Shown: one piece after another, positions 9,871 to 18,697 of the stretch | How the letters are laid out: each line of letters begins with the position of its first letter | Position numbering within the stretch: position 1 is the first letter of the stretch | Origin: Bradyrhizobium sp. NP1 | GTDB taxonomy: Bacteria > Pseudomonadota > Alphaproteobacteria > Rhizobiales > Xanthobacteraceae | DNA: 64,000 bases | Direction of reading: 5' to 3' | NCBI RefSeq assembly: GCF_030378205.1 | Contig: NZ_CP127385.1 | Coordinates: 4,690,001 to 4,754,000 of the forward strand | Made by a program: the position numbers and the translations under genes | Notes under the pieces: model-generated | Told to the model about the DNA's origin: nothing | Databases searched by the model: none | Seen by the model: the letters and a program-made list of their open reading frames with translations, nothing else

Positions 9871-11502
9871 CTAATCGATGCGACTGTAAGCGGGGACGTA
9901 AGCCTTGTCGGCTATTAGGCGGCTGACATCTTTCGGGCGGGCAATTCGGGCGAGTCCATGATCGAATATGTATTCCGCGATCCGTGCCGCAACGTGCAGC
10001 GAAGCCGTCAATATCTTGTTCTGCGGCGGATAGATCAGGCCGACGTCGAGACTGTCTTGGTCGACTTGCTCGGCAACAGCGTTGGCGGCGACGATGAACA
10101 TCTCGTCCGTCACCCGCTTGGCTTCGGTCGCATAGACTGCCATTCCCATGGCGGGGAAGATGTAGACGTTGTTGCCCTGGCCTGGCGCGAAGTGCTGGCC
10201 GCCGACGGTCAATGGAGGAAACGGACTGCCGCTCGCAAAGATCGCGCGACCCTTCGACCAAGTGTACGCTTCCTCCGCCGTGCATTCCGACCTAGACGTC
10301 GGGTTGGAGTACGGGAAGATGATCGGCCGCTCGTTGATCTCGGAAATGGCCTCGATGACTTTCTGGTTGAACAGTTTCGGGACTGTGCTTACGCCAATAA
10401 TGCCGGTCGGTCTCAGTGCTTTGATCGCTTCGGCAAAGCTGCCTATCGGCGCGTGCTCGATCGCGAACGGCTTCTGAAAGTCCAAAAGCTTTCTCGATGA
10501 CGTCAACAAGCCGTTGATGTCGAACAAATTGTTCCGGGTTCTCGCCTCCTGCAGGGCGAGCCCTTCCTTAGCCATCGCCTGCGAGATCAACTCGGCTATG
10601 CCGGTTGCGGCAGAACCGGCACCGAGAAAGAGGAATCTTTGATCGGCGAGCTTTTGGCGGCTGATCCGCAACGCCGCGTAAATGCCGGCCAAGGCCACCG
10701 AGGCCGTGCCCTGGATGTCGTCATTGTAGGTGCAGATTCTGTCGCGATACTTCGCCAAGATTGGGACAGCGTTGGTGTTGGCGAAATCTTCCCACTGGAT
10801 GCAGCTTTTCGGGAAGAGCTCTTGTACCGCTTCGACGAATTCATCGATAAAGGCGTAGTACGGTTCGCCGCGCACGCGCGATTGGCGTAGGCCGAGATAG
10901 AGCGGATCTTCGAGCAGAGCTGCATTATTCGTTCCAACGTCGATCGTGATTGGGAGACAAAATTCCGGCGGGACACCTGCGCAAGCGGTATAGAGCGCAA
11001 GCTTTCCGACTGGAATACCCATGCCGCCGACGCCGAGATCGCCAAGGCCGAGTATCCGTTCGCCATCGGTCACCACAATGAACCGTACGTCCTTCTCTGG
11101 CCAATTGGAAAGCAATTGCTTGACGCGGCCCCTGGCCGAAATCGGCACGTAAACTCCACGGGCGGCATGGAAGATATGGTCGAACTTCTGGGAGGCCTCG
11201 CCAACGGTCGGCGTGTAGACAAGCGGCATAAACCCGGCGGGATCGGACATCAAGACCGCGTAGTAAAGAGTCTCATTTCGCGCCTGCAAGTCTGACAAGA
11301 ACAAATACTTCTGTAGATCATTGTCCAACATAGCAAGCTGCGTGTGTATCCGGGCCATCTGGTGGTCGAGCGACGTGGGTACCGGCGGCAGCAAACCTTC
11401 AACACCAAGACTTCGCCGTTCTTCATCGGAGAAGGCCGTTCCCTTGTTGGTGTGTGGGTTGCGCAACAATGCATAACCTTTGCTACCAATATTCAAGGTC
11501 AT
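9871..11502 (-). CDS. maeA: NAD-dependent malic enzyme (oxaloacetate-decarboxylating)
   Basis: 543 residues of the long SfcA/MaeA type. Visible: YTPTVGEASQKF, the signature TDGERILGLGDLGVGGMGI, the metal-binding and catalytic region around FEDFANTNA-like IQWEDFANTNAVPIL, and the nucleotide-binding FLFLGAGSAATGIAEL. It converts malate to pyruvate and CO2, feeding acetyl-CoA synthesis. The ATG at 11502 has AGGAG at a good distance. A copy of the 34-bp repeated element lies about 266 bp upstream. Placement beside fumC and near poxB suggests a malate-to-pyruvate route; the cofactor preference for NAD is inferred from the subfamily. Confidence 0.95.
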   Translation of the reverse strand: MTLNIGSKGYALLRNPHTNKGTAFSDEERRSLGVEGLLPPVPTSLDHQMARIHTQLAMLDNDLQKYLFLSDLQARNETLYYAVLMSDPAGFMPLVYTPTVGEASQKFDHIFHAARGVYVPISARGRVKQLLSNWPEKDVRFIVVTDGERILGLGDLGVGGMGIPVGKLALYTACAGVPPEFCLPITIDVGTNNAALLEDPLYLGLRQSRVRGEPYYAFIDEFVEAVQELFPKSCIQWEDFANTNAVPILAKYRDRICTYNDDIQGTASVALAGIYAALRISRQKLADQRFLFLGAGSAATGIAELISQAMAKEGLALQEARTRNNLFDINGLLTSSRKLLDFQKPFAIEHAPIGSFAEAIKALRPTGIIGVSTVPKLFNQKVIEAISEINERPIIFPYSNPTSRSECTAEEAYTWSKGRAIFASGSPFPPLTVGGQHFAPGQGNNVYIFPAMGMAVYATEAKRVTDEMFIVAANAVAEQVDQDSLDVGLIYPPQNKILTASLHVAARIAEYIFDHGLARIARPKDVSRLIADKAYVPAYSRID

Positions 11503-12092
11503 GAACAGCTCCTAGTCGTTCAATGAGAGGTGACGTCGCTTCCCTTGAGACGCGCCGTCGGGTGATGCTCAGCCCAGCATGAGTTTGCGATGGACTTTAT
11601 GGTTTGCCTGACCATCAGGCCCAGGTGACAACTCGCTGCTCGAGCCTTTACCAGGTTTCATTGCTTGCGGTCGCTTCGATATGCCCTTCAGTCTCACACG
11701 CGCGTGCTCTCTGAAATTGCGCCCATTCAGAACGCGTAGAGGATCATTGCGTAATCCTCCCAGCCGAGCGAGTTTAAAGTTGTAAGATGGCGTTAATCGT
11801 CGATGCTGAGAGGCCGTGTGCGAGGCACCCGATCCCGGTCCTGCAGATCCCAAAGTGGCGGTTCGAGCGCCTCGGACATTGTGGCGTTGGAGCAATGTCT
11901 GCGGCATGTGTATGGTCGATAGCCGACGCCACCGCCACCAACACATACACAACTGGCGACCGAGATTCAGTTCTGCCCGTCAACGAGGGGACGTCGTCGA
12001 CTATTCGGTATCCTTACCAAGGACGTCGACCGACGCGATCGCTCACTTTGCTCGAATGGCGGCGACCCACATGTCAATAGGCCTCTTCTCGT
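11503..12092. other. long intergenic region upstream of malic enzyme
   Basis: About 590 bases with only short, overlapping open frames that lack ribosome sites. It contains copy A of the 34-bp repeated element at 11769-11802. I see no gene in it. Confidence 0.5.
11769..11802 (-). promoter_or_regulatory. 34-bp conserved element, copy A
   Basis: Read on the minus strand it begins CGACGATTAACGCC and ends TACAACTTTAAACTCG. It aligns without gaps with copies at 15605-15638 and 15791-15824; 25 of 34 positions are the same in all three. Copy A points toward malic enzyme, 266 bp away. Fixed length and spacing suggest an operator or a special promoter. Confidence 0.6.
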
Positions 12093-12458
12093 TCAGCATC
12101 TCCGACAGATGATCAATTTACCATCCAGTTCTGCGTCCAGTCGTCGTTCTTGACGCTCCCACGTTGAGAGGACCTCGGTTGAAGGCACATCGGCCTTTCG
12201 AGGTTGGCGATGGCCGATCGGCGCCCGCCACGGCAATTGCGATGTCAGATCCAACGCGCGGTTTCGGGCCGAGACGGGTATCGCGACGTCGTTCTTCTCA
12301 TTCTCTGCGCTGGCACTGACCTGGAGATCAGGGAAGACATCGACGTTTTCGTGCTTCTCAGCGGCAAAAACCGGCGCAAGCGAACCGAGGAGAGCAACGC
12401 CAGCCGCCACGAGTACACCATTGATGGCCGACTGTTTCATGATCGAGATTGAAGACAT
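12093..12458 (-). CDS. small exported protein, unknown function
   Basis: 121 residues with an N-terminal signal peptide (NGVLVAAGVALLGSLAPVFA-A). The mature part is hydrophilic, with no Cys until a terminal CRRC. The ATG at 12458 has AAGGA upstream; a second ATG six codons later is possible. I do not recognise a domain. It sits between malic enzyme and a DUF3551 gene on the same strand. Export to the periplasm is the only supported inference. Confidence 0.55.
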   Translation of the reverse strand: MSSISIMKQSAINGVLVAAGVALLGSLAPVFAAEKHENVDVFPDLQVSASAENEKNDVAIPVSARNRALDLTSQLPWRAPIGHRQPRKADVPSTEVLSTWERQERRLDAELDGKLIICRRC

Positions 12459-12533
12459 GACGACGATCCTTGTGTCGAGACTCTCTACGACTGACCCCAG
12501 TCTGGTGTCACCGTACTCATCCAGCCAAACCGC

Positions 12534-12815
12534 TTAATGCCGCCACAGATCGAGGATGTGCTCATCCATCTCACCATCCCCGATCGGTGTACCTGATTGA
12601 GGCGTCGCTATTCCTGAAGCAGAATTGATTCGGCAATACGCCAAACGGCCAGATGCGGTGGCTTGGCATTGCTGGTAGCTCGTGAAACTACAGTCGCCGC
12701 GCCCGCCACCACACTCGTCGCGTTGGATACAAAACGGATAGTCGCGAGCCGCGATCTGGTTGTCGACCGCGAAAGCGACCGCGGACGTCAGCGGCGCAAA
12801 TAGGAACGTACGCAT
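12534..12815 (-). CDS. DUF3551 small secreted protein
   Basis: About 93 residues. A signal-like N-terminus (MRTFLFAPLTSAVAFA) is followed by the typical DUF3551 block: ARDYPFCIQ, then GGGRGDCSFTSYQQCQATASGR and a final Tyr-Cys. Four conserved cysteines suggest disulfides in the periplasm. The ATG at 12815 is preceded by GGGGAGAACA. The family is abundant in Bradyrhizobium and its function is unknown. The tail beyond the last Cys is longer than usual and less conserved in appearance. Confidence 0.8.
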   Translation of the reverse strand: MRTFLFAPLTSAVAFAVDNQIAARDYPFCIQRDECGGGRGDCSFTSYQQCQATASGRLAYCRINSASGIATPQSGTPIGDGEMDEHILDLWRH

Positions 12816-12913
12816 TGTTCTCCCCGCGTGAGACTGTCTCGACTGCGCGGCCATGGTGCATCTGACTTTTTTCAGCGGCTCGGTGCGATTTTCGTCCATC
12901 CGAATTCGCTCCC

Positions 12914-14608
12914 TCACCCGCCGGTAACTGCAAGTATCGTTTCCTTGATCTTTGCTTTGGCGTAATTGCCGGCCTGTTCCAGCTCAACATGCGGGAAGTT
13001 AGGCAATTCGTTAGCCGCAACCACACAGTCGATAACGGCCGGGCAATCGGCCTTGAGCGCTTTATCGATAACATCACGCAACTCGGCGGGCCTTTCGGCC
13101 TTGAAGCCTACCCCGCCGCAGGCCCGCGCTAGCGCCACATAGTCCGGATTGGGGAAGTCGATCCCGTGTTTCCAGGCCGGCACCCCGATCGCTTCGGCCT
13201 CAAGCGTGATCAGTCCGAAAGCCGAATTGTTATAGACGAAGCACTTCACCGGCAGCTTATGATGCACGGCAGTGAGGAATTCGCACATCAGCATGTTGAA
13301 ACCGCCGTCGCCGCAGAGTGCGATGACTTGGCGCGAACGGTCGAGCGCCTGAATGCCGTTAGCCTGACCAAGCGCGGTGCCAACGGCGCCATTGTTGAAC
13401 GAGCCGATGATCCGCTGCTCGCCACTCTGGCGGATCCAGTTACCGGACCAGAGCGTATTGAGCCCGGTGTCGATGACGAACACGGCATTGCGCGCGGCGA
13501 GGTCACTCACCGCACGCGCCACAGCCTGCGGGTGAACAAGGTTCTTGCTGCGCGCAAGATCGGATTGTTTGTCTAGCATCTCGTCCCAGGCCTTGCGCCG
13601 ATCTGTGATGAAATCGAAGAATTCGCTGTCGCTCTTCGGCTTTACCCGACTGAGCAGTGATCTGATCGTCGGTCGCACAGACCCATTGACACCGAGCGCA
13701 GTCGGGGTGCGGCGGCCGAGCACACGCGCCCGATCGTCAACCTGGATGACGGCTCCCTTGCGGGGCAAGAATTCGGAATACGGATAGTCTGTGCCGAGCA
13801 TCAAAAACAAATCGCAGCGCATGGCGGCTTGATAGACCGGTTTCGTCCCGATCATGCCGATGCCACCCATCCACCGCGGGTCGTTGTAAGACATAATGTC
13901 CTTGCCTTTGAAGGAATGGATCAGCGGTGCCTTGAGGCGATCGGAAAGCGCACGTAATTCTTCCGCTGCGCCATTACATCCAGCACCGCACATGATGACG
14001 ATACGGTCAGCTTCGTCGATGCGACGAGCCATCTCGGCAATATCTGCTTCGCCGGCGGATATTTCGGGTCGCTGCTTGAGCGTTGTAACGCTCGTAACGC
14101 TGCCTTCGGACGTCGCGCCAATGACATCTTGTGGGAGAGTCAAATGTGCGACGCCGCGGCCAGCATAGGCGGCGGCGATGGCCTGATGGATAACGGCCGG
14201 CGCCTGTGCGGGCGATGAAATCGTTTCGGTATAGAGCGAGACATCACGGAATAGCAGGTTTGACTCTGTCGCCTGAAAATAGTCAGTGCCCTGCTTCTGG
14301 CGCGGCATCTCTCCGGAGAGCGCAAGAACCGGCGCATGGTCGCGATTTGCTTCGTAGAGGCCGGCGACGAGATGCGTGCTGCCAGGTCCGGTTGTGCCGC
14401 AACAAACGCCGAGCCGACCCGTGAGCTTTGCCTGCCCCGCGGCCGCGAGCGCAGCTCCTTCCTCATGGCGGACGCCGATCCATTCAATTTCGCTGTGACG
14501 AACGGCGTCGGCGATCGGATTAAGCGAATCGCCAATTAGTCCAAATATCTGCCTGACACCAACCTTTTCGAGCACGTCGACCAAAGTACCGGCTACTGTC
14601 TGTGACAT
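12914..14608 (-). CDS. poxB: thiamine-pyrophosphate enzyme, pyruvate oxidase/dehydrogenase (quinone) PoxB-like
   Basis: 564 residues with the three domains of the TPP-dependent family: an N-terminal Pyr domain with the catalytic Glu in GVRHEEGAALAA, a central FAD/Rossmann region, and a C-terminal PP domain carrying the TPP motif GDGGFNM..NNSAFG. Closest by eye to PoxB, which decarboxylates pyruvate to acetate and passes electrons to ubiquinone at the membrane. Acetolactate synthase and other TPP enzymes are alternatives, but AAGQAKLTGRLGVCCGTTGPG fits PoxB. The ATG at 14608 has GGAGGAGAC upstream. A 66-bp repeated element ends 144 bp upstream. Confidence 0.9.
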   Translation of the reverse strand: MSQTVAGTLVDVLEKVGVRQIFGLIGDSLNPIADAVRHSEIEWIGVRHEEGAALAAAGQAKLTGRLGVCCGTTGPGSTHLVAGLYEANRDHAPVLALSGEMPRQKQGTDYFQATESNLLFRDVSLYTETISSPAQAPAVIHQAIAAAYAGRGVAHLTLPQDVIGATSEGSVTSVTTLKQRPEISAGEADIAEMARRIDEADRIVIMCGAGCNGAAEELRALSDRLKAPLIHSFKGKDIMSYNDPRWMGGIGMIGTKPVYQAAMRCDLFLMLGTDYPYSEFLPRKGAVIQVDDRARVLGRRTPTALGVNGSVRPTIRSLLSRVKPKSDSEFFDFITDRRKAWDEMLDKQSDLARSKNLVHPQAVARAVSDLAARNAVFVIDTGLNTLWSGNWIRQSGEQRIIGSFNNGAVGTALGQANGIQALDRSRQVIALCGDGGFNMLMCEFLTAVHHKLPVKCFVYNNSAFGLITLEAEAIGVPAWKHGIDFPNPDYVALARACGGVGFKAERPAELRDVIDKALKADCPAVIDCVVAANELPNFPHVELEQAGNYAKAKIKETILAVTGG

Positions 14609-14752
14609 CTACGTCTCCTCCAATTTCAAATTGTCTCTATCGCGACGCACGTTCGACCGACAGGACTTTCTGCTTGGCCTTTGGCCGGGCGCGCAAGCGT
14701 CACTCACTTGTCTAAGGTAGAGAGCCATTCCTAAGCGCCTTAGCTCGATCTG

Positions 14753-14818
14753 CTAACGCGAAAACGCAAATCTTGCTGTTTCGGGACTGACGTAGTTTAG
14801 GGTGTTTTGCGTCAATCA
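14753..14818 (-). promoter_or_regulatory. 66-bp repeated upstream element, copy 2
   Basis: Ungapped partner of 6738-6803 (53 of 66 identical). It is in the same orientation and at almost the same distance (144 bp) from the poxB start as copy 1 is from the cyclase start. On the minus strand, TTGACGCAAAA, CCCTAAACTACGTCA and GTTTTCGCG are prominent. The outer parts form a loose inverted repeat (ACGCAAA / TTTTGCGT). Confidence 0.6.
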
Positions 14819-14984
14819 TCGCGTCGCCCTCTGCCAAGCGAGCAAAGCACACCTTTTGTTTGGTAACCGCGATAACCGAGCATGTCGTTAGTGTTGTTGC
14901 ATGAGTTCTCTTTGATTGCGAACGACCTCAAGAAGAGGGCCGCCCGATGGGAGCAAAGTGACAAGTTGCGGGAAGGCAAACGCT

Positions 14985-15488
14985 TCACTGCTCCGCGACG
15001 CGAACGAGATCCTGCTTCAAGAGATAGAGTGAGACGGCAAGCAGCACGGTGTCCTTCATCAAGAACGGGACATTGCCAGTCATAGCCGGAAAACCGGCTG
15101 CGGGATCCCAGCCGTCCGGCATGAACGGAATGATCGTAACCGTTCCGACGAAGGTCGCGGTCGAACCGAGGGCACCGAGGATGCCGAGCCGCTTGTCCCA
15201 GAATCCTGCAAGCAACAGCGCGCCGAATGTCCATTCCGACACGCCGAGTAACCAGCTCGCACCCTGGTGGCTGAACACGACGTACAGCCAAGAGATCAGC
15301 GGACCGTTGCTGATGAAGGGAACAAGCCGCTCCGCCTCGTACGCCCACCACTTCTGGTAACCGAAGAGAAGAAATATGATTACCATCGAGACGCGGATAG
15401 CGTGGTAATCGAGATCTGACGTGAGCAGGATCGACCTACGTAGCTTTCCGACAAACGGATTAAGTGTGGTGTCCATAAGCGCGTTCAT
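14985..15488 (-). CDS. DUF417 / YkgB-type inner-membrane protein (copy 2)
   Basis: 167 residues, paralogue of 2670-3170. Shared blocks: DLDYHAIRVSMVIIF, GFWDKRLGILGALGS, FVGTVTIIPFMPDGWDP and the C-terminal FLMKDTVLLAVSLYLLK. Four hydrophobic segments are predicted by eye. Function is unknown. The ATG at 15488 follows GAGGAGTAAGCA. Copy B of the 34-bp element lies 116 bp upstream and reads toward this gene, so it is a good candidate for its control region. Confidence 0.85.
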   Translation of the reverse strand: MNALMDTTLNPFVGKLRRSILLTSDLDYHAIRVSMVIIFLLFGYQKWWAYEAERLVPFISNGPLISWLYVVFSHQGASWLLGVSEWTFGALLLAGFWDKRLGILGALGSTATFVGTVTIIPFMPDGWDPAAGFPAMTGNVPFLMKDTVLLAVSLYLLKQDLVRVAEQ

Positions 15489-15604
15489 TGCTTACTCCTC
15501 TACGCGGCAACCGAGCGATGCCGGAAGTCGATTGGGTGTGTGCTTGTGAGATACGTCCAAGAAATTCGGGTGGTAGAGAGTCTCACGCAATCCTCATCGG
15601 TGCA

Positions 15605-15638
15605 CGAGTTCAACGTTGTAAGAAAGTGTTAATTGTCG
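15605..15638 (-). promoter_or_regulatory. 34-bp conserved element, copy B
   Basis: On the minus strand it begins CGACAATTAACACTTTC and ends ACAACGTTGAACTCG. It is the same length as copies A and C with no gaps, and lies 116 bp upstream of the DUF417 gene. Together with copy C it forms a divergent pair in the 15489-15872 intergenic region. Confidence 0.65.
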
Positions 15639-15790
15639 GGGAGCCACAGCCGCGTGCTGCTCGAAGATCGACCGTCTCGAACTCTTCAGGACAAACCACT
15701 CCACGACGGTTCGGGGAAGTCGTCAGGAGGAGATTTGTATGGATCGATATCAAGGACTCTACGCATTGCCCTGCAGGTGCAATTCAGTAA

Positions 15791-15824
15791 CGACGATTAA
15801 CACCATCTCACAACACTGAGCTCG
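15791..15824 (+). promoter_or_regulatory. 34-bp conserved element, copy C
   Basis: On the plus strand it begins CGACGATTAACACCATC and ends ACAACACTGAGCTCG. It is 48 bp upstream of the chosen start of the orphan histidine kinase. The orientation is opposite to copy B, so each copy points to its own gene. Confidence 0.65.
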
Positions 15825-15872
15825 CTTCTGTTGGGAGTTTGCTGGATGCTTGTCCCCAATCGGAAGGCAACA

Positions 15873-16679
15873 ATGCAATTCCGCTTGAGGAGCGCCATGC
15901 GCGAGACAGAAGGACTGGTCAAGATAGCGGAACCCCGCGAGATTTTTGGTACAGCGCCGACGGCAAAGAGGCCCATCACTTGGAGCATGACGGCCAAGGC
16001 GGCTCCGCAAGAGCCTTCGGAGTTCGAGTCCTTGTTACTGGCAATAGCGGGACACGATCTCCGGCAGCCACTTCAAGTGATCCAAGGCGCTCACGATTTC
16101 CTCGGTCTTGGCGTTCGAACGGCGTCCGAGTTGCGTCTGCTGCGGGCCGGCCAGAGTGCTATCGATCGGCTGAAGGACCAGCTTGATCAGTTACTGGCCG
16201 CTATCCGGTTCCGCGAGCATGCGGAGGGAGTGAAGTTGACGCCGGTTCCAGTTGGGCCCCTGCTTCGACAAGCTCGTCACGAGCAAGAGATTGGCGCCCT
16301 ACGCAAAGGAGTCAGCATTCGGACCGTCCAAACCACCGCCACGATACACGGCAACGCGCTGCTTCTCAGCACCGTCCTGCGCAACTTGGTTAGCAACGCT
16401 ATCAGATACACAGAACCCGGTGGACGCATTCTCCTGGGTTGCCGTCACGTCGGCGAGAGCATTCGTATCGATGTCTATGACACTGGAATCGGCATGACCG
16501 CGGACCAAATGCCTAGAGTTTTCGAGGCTTTCACTAGGCTGGATCCGGCGCGACGCGATGGTTTGGGCGTCGGCCTCTTCATCGTGCGCCAGGCCGTCGG
16601 CATATTAGGGTATCGCGTCGATATCAACTCAGAGCCGTCGCAAGGGACCCGATTCTCGATCTTCGCACCAAGAGCCTAG
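15873..16679 (+). CDS. orphan sensor histidine kinase without membrane sensor
   Basis: About 268 residues. There is no membrane helix and no recognisable sensor domain in the first 60 residues. A HisKA domain carries the phosphoacceptor His in AIAGHDLRQPLQ; the ATPase domain has the N box in NLVSNAIRYT, G1 in DTGIGM, the F-box-like VFEAFTRLDP and G2 in GLGVGLFI. It should be a soluble kinase. The ATG at 15873 follows CGGAAGGCAAC; an upstream frame extension to 15831 lacks a ribosome site. No response regulator is adjacent on its strand. Its promoter region holds copy C of the 34-bp element. Partner unknown; FixJ-like regulators elsewhere in the window are candidates. Confidence 0.88.
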   Translation: MQFRLRSAMRETEGLVKIAEPREIFGTAPTAKRPITWSMTAKAAPQEPSEFESLLLAIAGHDLRQPLQVIQGAHDFLGLGVRTASELRLLRAGQSAIDRLKDQLDQLLAAIRFREHAEGVKLTPVPVGPLLRQARHEQEIGALRKGVSIRTVQTTATIHGNALLLSTVLRNLVSNAIRYTEPGGRILLGCRHVGESIRIDVYDTGIGMTADQMPRVFEAFTRLDPARRDGLGVGLFIVRQAVGILGYRVDINSEPSQGTRFSIFAPRA

Positions 16680-16742
16680 AAAGCAGCAGTGCAACCGCGT
16701 CAAGCTGAGTCGCTTCGGGGAAACAATGTTCGGAGCGCAGCC

Positions 16743-16985
16743 ATGAAGTTTGTGTTCGTGAATGACAGGGCGCCCCGCGCACCGTCTACATGCGCGCATT
16801 GTTCGACTTCGATAGCAAGGAGCTATCTCCGAGATCTGTCCTCTAAGACGCTGTACTGCGATCGCAAATGCTACCTTAGTGCAACTGTACCGTTTGCGGG
16901 GACAGGTAATGATGGCTTGTCAATACTTGGCCTCCAGTGGGCTGACGATTTTCAGCGCGCCCTTTTCGGCGGCTTGGACAATTAG
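16743..16985 (+). CDS. small Cys-rich (zinc-ribbon-like) protein
   Basis: About 80 residues. Two cysteine pairs, CAHC near residue 16-19 and CDRKC near 37-41, could bind one zinc ion; between them lies SYLRDLSSKTLY. The family is not recognised. The ATG at 16743 has GGAGCG upstream. It follows the histidine kinase by 63 bp on the same strand and may share its transcript. A shorter protein with a similar arrangement is encoded at 36053-36238. Confidence 0.6.
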   Translation: MKFVFVNDRAPRAPSTCAHCSTSIARSYLRDLSSKTLYCDRKCYLSATVPFAGTGNDGLSILGLQWADDFQRALFGGLDN

Positions 16986-17166
16986 GAGGAGCTCATGCTC
17001 CTGAGCAGCCTAATTGGGCGTCGCTCCAGTACCCGGCCCTTCCGCTAAGCGAATCGAGGGGCACCTTTGAGAGATTATCGGGCGACATGATTGCCGAGTG
17101 GACAACCAATCCCCACTGTCGATCAAAGACTGCCTCATTTCGCGTAGGAATGGGCGCGGCAGCCCC

Positions 17167-17694
17167 TCATTGCGATCTTCTCCCGACTGTTCGGAAATAC
17201 AAATATGAAGCCACCCATTTGCCTCCAACCCCGATTCCGACTCCAACCACGGTATCAGCCAGACGCAGGACTGGTTGCTGCCAGGCATCTGTGGGACTAA
17301 TCGCAGCAACAACCATGACGACCACGGTGGTTATTCCCGTAGTGACAATGTCGTCTTGTCGCCCCAAAAGCATCATTGCCAATGTGCCGATCCCAATTAG
17401 CGCAGCTAGGCCTGGTACGGTGAATGGGAAAACCCAAAGATAGGGCAAGCACAGTGCGAAGCTCACGCCCGTAGCTACCAACCGGCTCGCTCCTGCCGAC
17501 AAACTGTCGTCCCGCGAGCCCCGAAACACAAAGAGGGTAGCCACCGCCGACCACATGCCTCCTAATAGATCAGAATCCATGCGGACCATTGAGGCTAACG
17601 CGTAGGTCATGGTCCAATAGGAGATCGCGCACACGATTCCCATATTTAGCGAATAGACGAGCTTCCAAGACGAGAGCCTTGCCCGAACAATCAT
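17167..17694 (-). CDS. FUSC / aromatic-acid-exporter-like membrane protein
   Basis: About 175 residues with five or six hydrophobic segments, resembling the N-terminal membrane half of FUSC / ArAE (YqjA, AaeB-like) proteins: ISYWTMTYALASM, SAVATLFVFRGSRDDS, and an RLADTVVGVGIGVGGKW stretch close to the end. It lacks the soluble C-terminal half of full-length members, but short versions are common. The ATG at 17694 follows AAGGTGATGG. Function is not known; the family is linked to efflux of small aromatic acids. Confidence 0.75.
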   Translation of the reverse strand: MIVRARLSSWKLVYSLNMGIVCAISYWTMTYALASMVRMDSDLLGGMWSAVATLFVFRGSRDDSLSAGASRLVATGVSFALCLPYLWVFPFTVPGLAALIGIGTLAMMLLGRQDDIVTTGITTVVVMVVAAISPTDAWQQPVLRLADTVVGVGIGVGGKWVASYLYFRTVGRRSQ

Positions 17695-17754
17695 ACCATC
17701 ACCTTTTTCGGCGCTGGAAGCCAAGCTATCCTACTCAACGACTTGTCTTCAGGA

Positions 17755-18561
17755 TCAGAGAGCCTTGTGGTCGCGGGTAGCCGCTTCCAGCTCGGCCTTT
17801 ATGCCGAAGAAACTCTCGTCAAGCGCAAGTGGATTTTCACGATTGAGGCCGATCAGCTTAGCCCTCGCATCGCCACCTCGCGCGACTTCGAGGGCGTTGG
17901 CCTCTATTCCCTCCACGATCGCAGCGGAGACATCGACCGCGGACTCGCGTGCGAAACCAAGATCCACCCCCGCCTTAGAAGTTGCCATCATCGGAGTTTC
18001 AGTGGCGATCGGATAGACCGTCAATACGTGCACGCCCTCGCCCTTGAGCTCACGGCGCAGCGCCTCACCGAAGCGGGCAAGCCCGGCTTTCGTGGCTGCA
18101 TAGCTCCCATAGAAAGGCACGCCGGTCAGCGCAGCCGCAGATGTCACGTTGACAATCAGCCCATGGCCACTCACGCGCAAGTATGGTAGTGCCTCTCGCG
18201 TCAACAGGATTGGCGCCAGCAGATTGACCTCGACCATGGCCCGAATCTCGCCTTCGGAGATAGTCTCGATCCGTCCGGCCCGCACCGCGCCAGCATTGTT
18301 CACGAGGATGTCCATGCCGTCGAATTCTGCCTTCGCATAAGCCAGAATCTTCTGTCGATCCGGACCTCTGGTGACATCCGCCGCAATCGCTCCTATGCTC
18401 GCGCCGAGCACCTTGAGCTCAGCAACAGCCCGGTCTAGCTCCACTTGTCGCCGACCCACAATTGCCACGCGCGCTCCGCGCGCCAACATTGCCCGCGCTA
18501 GCGCCAAGCCGATGCCGCTGGAGCCGCCAGTGATCACAACGCGCTTCCCCTTCAAATGCAT
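17755..18561 (-). CDS. short-chain dehydrogenase/reductase (SDR)
   Basis: 268 residues of the classical SDR type. Rossmann glycine motif TGGSSGIG near residue 11, NNAG at about 90, catalytic Ser in VTSAAAL, and the YxxxK in YAATKAG are all present. It is an NAD(P)(H)-dependent oxidoreductase of unknown substrate; the C-terminal part resembles DltE-like or YqjQ-like members. The ATG at 18561 follows AAGGATTGAGC. It lies 61 bp upstream of the FUSC-like gene on the same strand, possibly one unit. Confidence 0.9.
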   Translation of the reverse strand: MHLKGKRVVITGGSSGIGLALARAMLARGARVAIVGRRQVELDRAVAELKVLGASIGAIAADVTRGPDRQKILAYAKAEFDGMDILVNNAGAVRAGRIETISEGEIRAMVEVNLLAPILLTREALPYLRVSGHGLIVNVTSAAALTGVPFYGSYAATKAGLARFGEALRRELKGEGVHVLTVYPIATETPMMATSKAGVDLGFARESAVDVSAAIVEGIEANALEVARGGDARAKLIGLNRENPLALDESFFGIKAELEAATRDHKAL

Positions 18562-18697
18562 TGCTCAATCCTTCTGCTCAAGGCGCTCGGCTGTCGACTT
18601 CGCCATTTGCAACAGGGTTATGGCCCTAAGCTCGTTCTAGCGAGCATACCCTACTCCTGATCGAACAGCTAAGCCTCTATGGCTGACAGTCTTTCAG

